Assembly (NCBI RefSeq): GCF_011038975.1
Contig: NZ_JAAKEC010000014.1
Span: 25,365 to 89,364, forward strand
Direction: 5' to 3'
DNA: 64,000 bases
DNA from: Adlercreutzia sp. ZJ176
GTDB taxonomy: Bacteria > Actinomycetota > Coriobacteriia > Coriobacteriales > Eggerthellaceae
This document shows positions 63,583-64,000 of this stretch, piece after piece (the stretch's first letter is position 1; each line of letters opens with the position of its first letter). Made by a program: the position numbers and the translations under genes. The notes beneath the pieces were generated by a model. It was not told the DNA's origin. It searched no databases and saw nothing but the letters and a program-made list of their open reading frames with translations.

Positions 63583-64000
63583 ATGAGAAGCAGCGAGACA
63601 TCACGGGCGAAGGCGCGCGCGGCGTCGTCGGGCGCGGCGCGGTGGCTGCGCGGGGTGCGCCGCTACCTGACGCCTTCGATGGCGGCCATGTGGGTCGCGT
63701 ATGCGGTCATGGTGCTGTGCAACGGGCTCTTCGAGGCGCTGCGCCTCGGCGGCACCACCTCGAGCGAGATGTCGAACCAGGTGTTCGCGTGGTTCACGCC
63801 CGCGGGCTACGTGTTCGCCATCTGGGGTGCCATCTACCTGGCGCTGTTCGCGTGGCTCGCGTACGCTACGTGGGGCACGAGCCCGGCGACGCGCGCGGGC
63901 CGCGCGAGCCGCGGCGGGCGCGTCGGACGCGCCGGGCGTGCGGGCCGGGACGGGGCGGCCGGCGCGCGGGGAGTCCCGGGCGGCCGCAGCGCAACCGCCC
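63583..64000 (+). CDS. TspO/MBR-like membrane protein, 3' end outside the window
   Basis: 139 codons are visible. After a basic 40-residue start come a hydrophobic segment (AAMWVAYAVMVLCNGLFEAL) and FTPAGYVFAIWGAIYLALF, the phrase typical of the tryptophan-rich sensory/TspO-like family. The visible part then enters a long Gly/Arg/Ala-rich loop that is unusual. The ribosome binding site GAAGGAGG lies before GTTGCCTTATG, the same leader end as the small-peptide cassettes. A TACACT at about 63520 is a likely -10. Confidence 0.65.
   Translation, partial: MRSSETSRAKARAASSGAARWLRGVRRYLTPSMAAMWVAYAVMVLCNGLFEALRLGGTTSSEMSNQVFAWFTPAGYVFAIWGAIYLALFAWLAYATWGTSPATRAGRASRGGRVGRAGRAGRDGAAGARGVPGGRSATA

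Overview
The window is a 64 kb chromosomal segment of a high-GC actinobacterium, most likely class Coriobacteriia, family Eggerthellaceae (Eggerthella, Gordonibacter or Adlercreutzia type). This is inferred from base composition, a folP-folK fusion, a tsaB-rimI-tsaD fusion, formate-using C1 genes, a HemN-like radical SAM gene beside menG, and several promoters placed so that transcription would start at the start codon. There is no phage, no full insertion sequence and no CRISPR array. Nearly every gene is an ordinary core gene, and the unusual material is mostly in the gaps.

Layout. 1-8200: a cut-off membrane protein, a thioesterase, tRNA-Pro, a diguanylate cyclase, then hpt-ftsH-folP/folK and birA. 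8259-12338: MATE exporter, bioY, an orphan OmpR-type regulator and coaX. 12489-16946: a formate/C1 block (fhs, fchA, folD, focA). 17018-20634: tsaE and the tsaB-rimI-tsaD fusion. 20739-24440: mtnN-luxS, an MFS carrier and menG. 24592-31349: a MenK-like radical SAM protein, an unusual amidohydrolase, tatB/tatC, hypA-hypB and nadE. 31350-35211: two repeat-filled gaps flanking a two-component system. 35212-41040: groES-groEL, a metal exporter, an HD protein, an MFS carrier and a universal stress protein. 41436-45384: two tRNAs and infA-rpmJ-rpsM-rpsK-rpsD-rpoA-rplQ. 45648-49300: a LytTR regulator with two incomplete GHKL kinases, then an ECF T-component. 49344-55691: eno, tatA, greA, lysS and a lysine-riboswitch-controlled NhaC-family carrier. 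56117-64000: clpC, ispD-ispF, an AAA ATPase, cysS and a cut-off TspO homologue.

The strongest candidates for something undescribed are two small cassettes at about 14258-14532 and 17564-17877. Each encodes a 28-34 residue hydrophobic peptide with a strong ribosome binding site. Each faces a convergent short antisense RNA that has its own promoter and terminator hairpin. In both, the 5' ends of the two opposing RNAs carry the same sequence, so the DNA has an inverted repeat at the cassette ends. They look like type I toxin-antitoxin modules of a family I do not recognise.

Other notable signals are: three copies of an intergenic element made of a hairpin, a long palindrome and a fixed tail; a 36 bp perfect palindrome inside lysS followed by stacked hairpins; overlapping tandem CIRCE operators at groES and a further CIRCE at clpC; a nine-G tract in the promoter spacer of the LytTR operon; a FolD lacking residues needed for its cyclohydrolase activity, next to a separate cyclohydrolase gene; and an amidohydrolase that has lost two metal ligands. 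All functional statements come from reading the sequence; no database search was possible.
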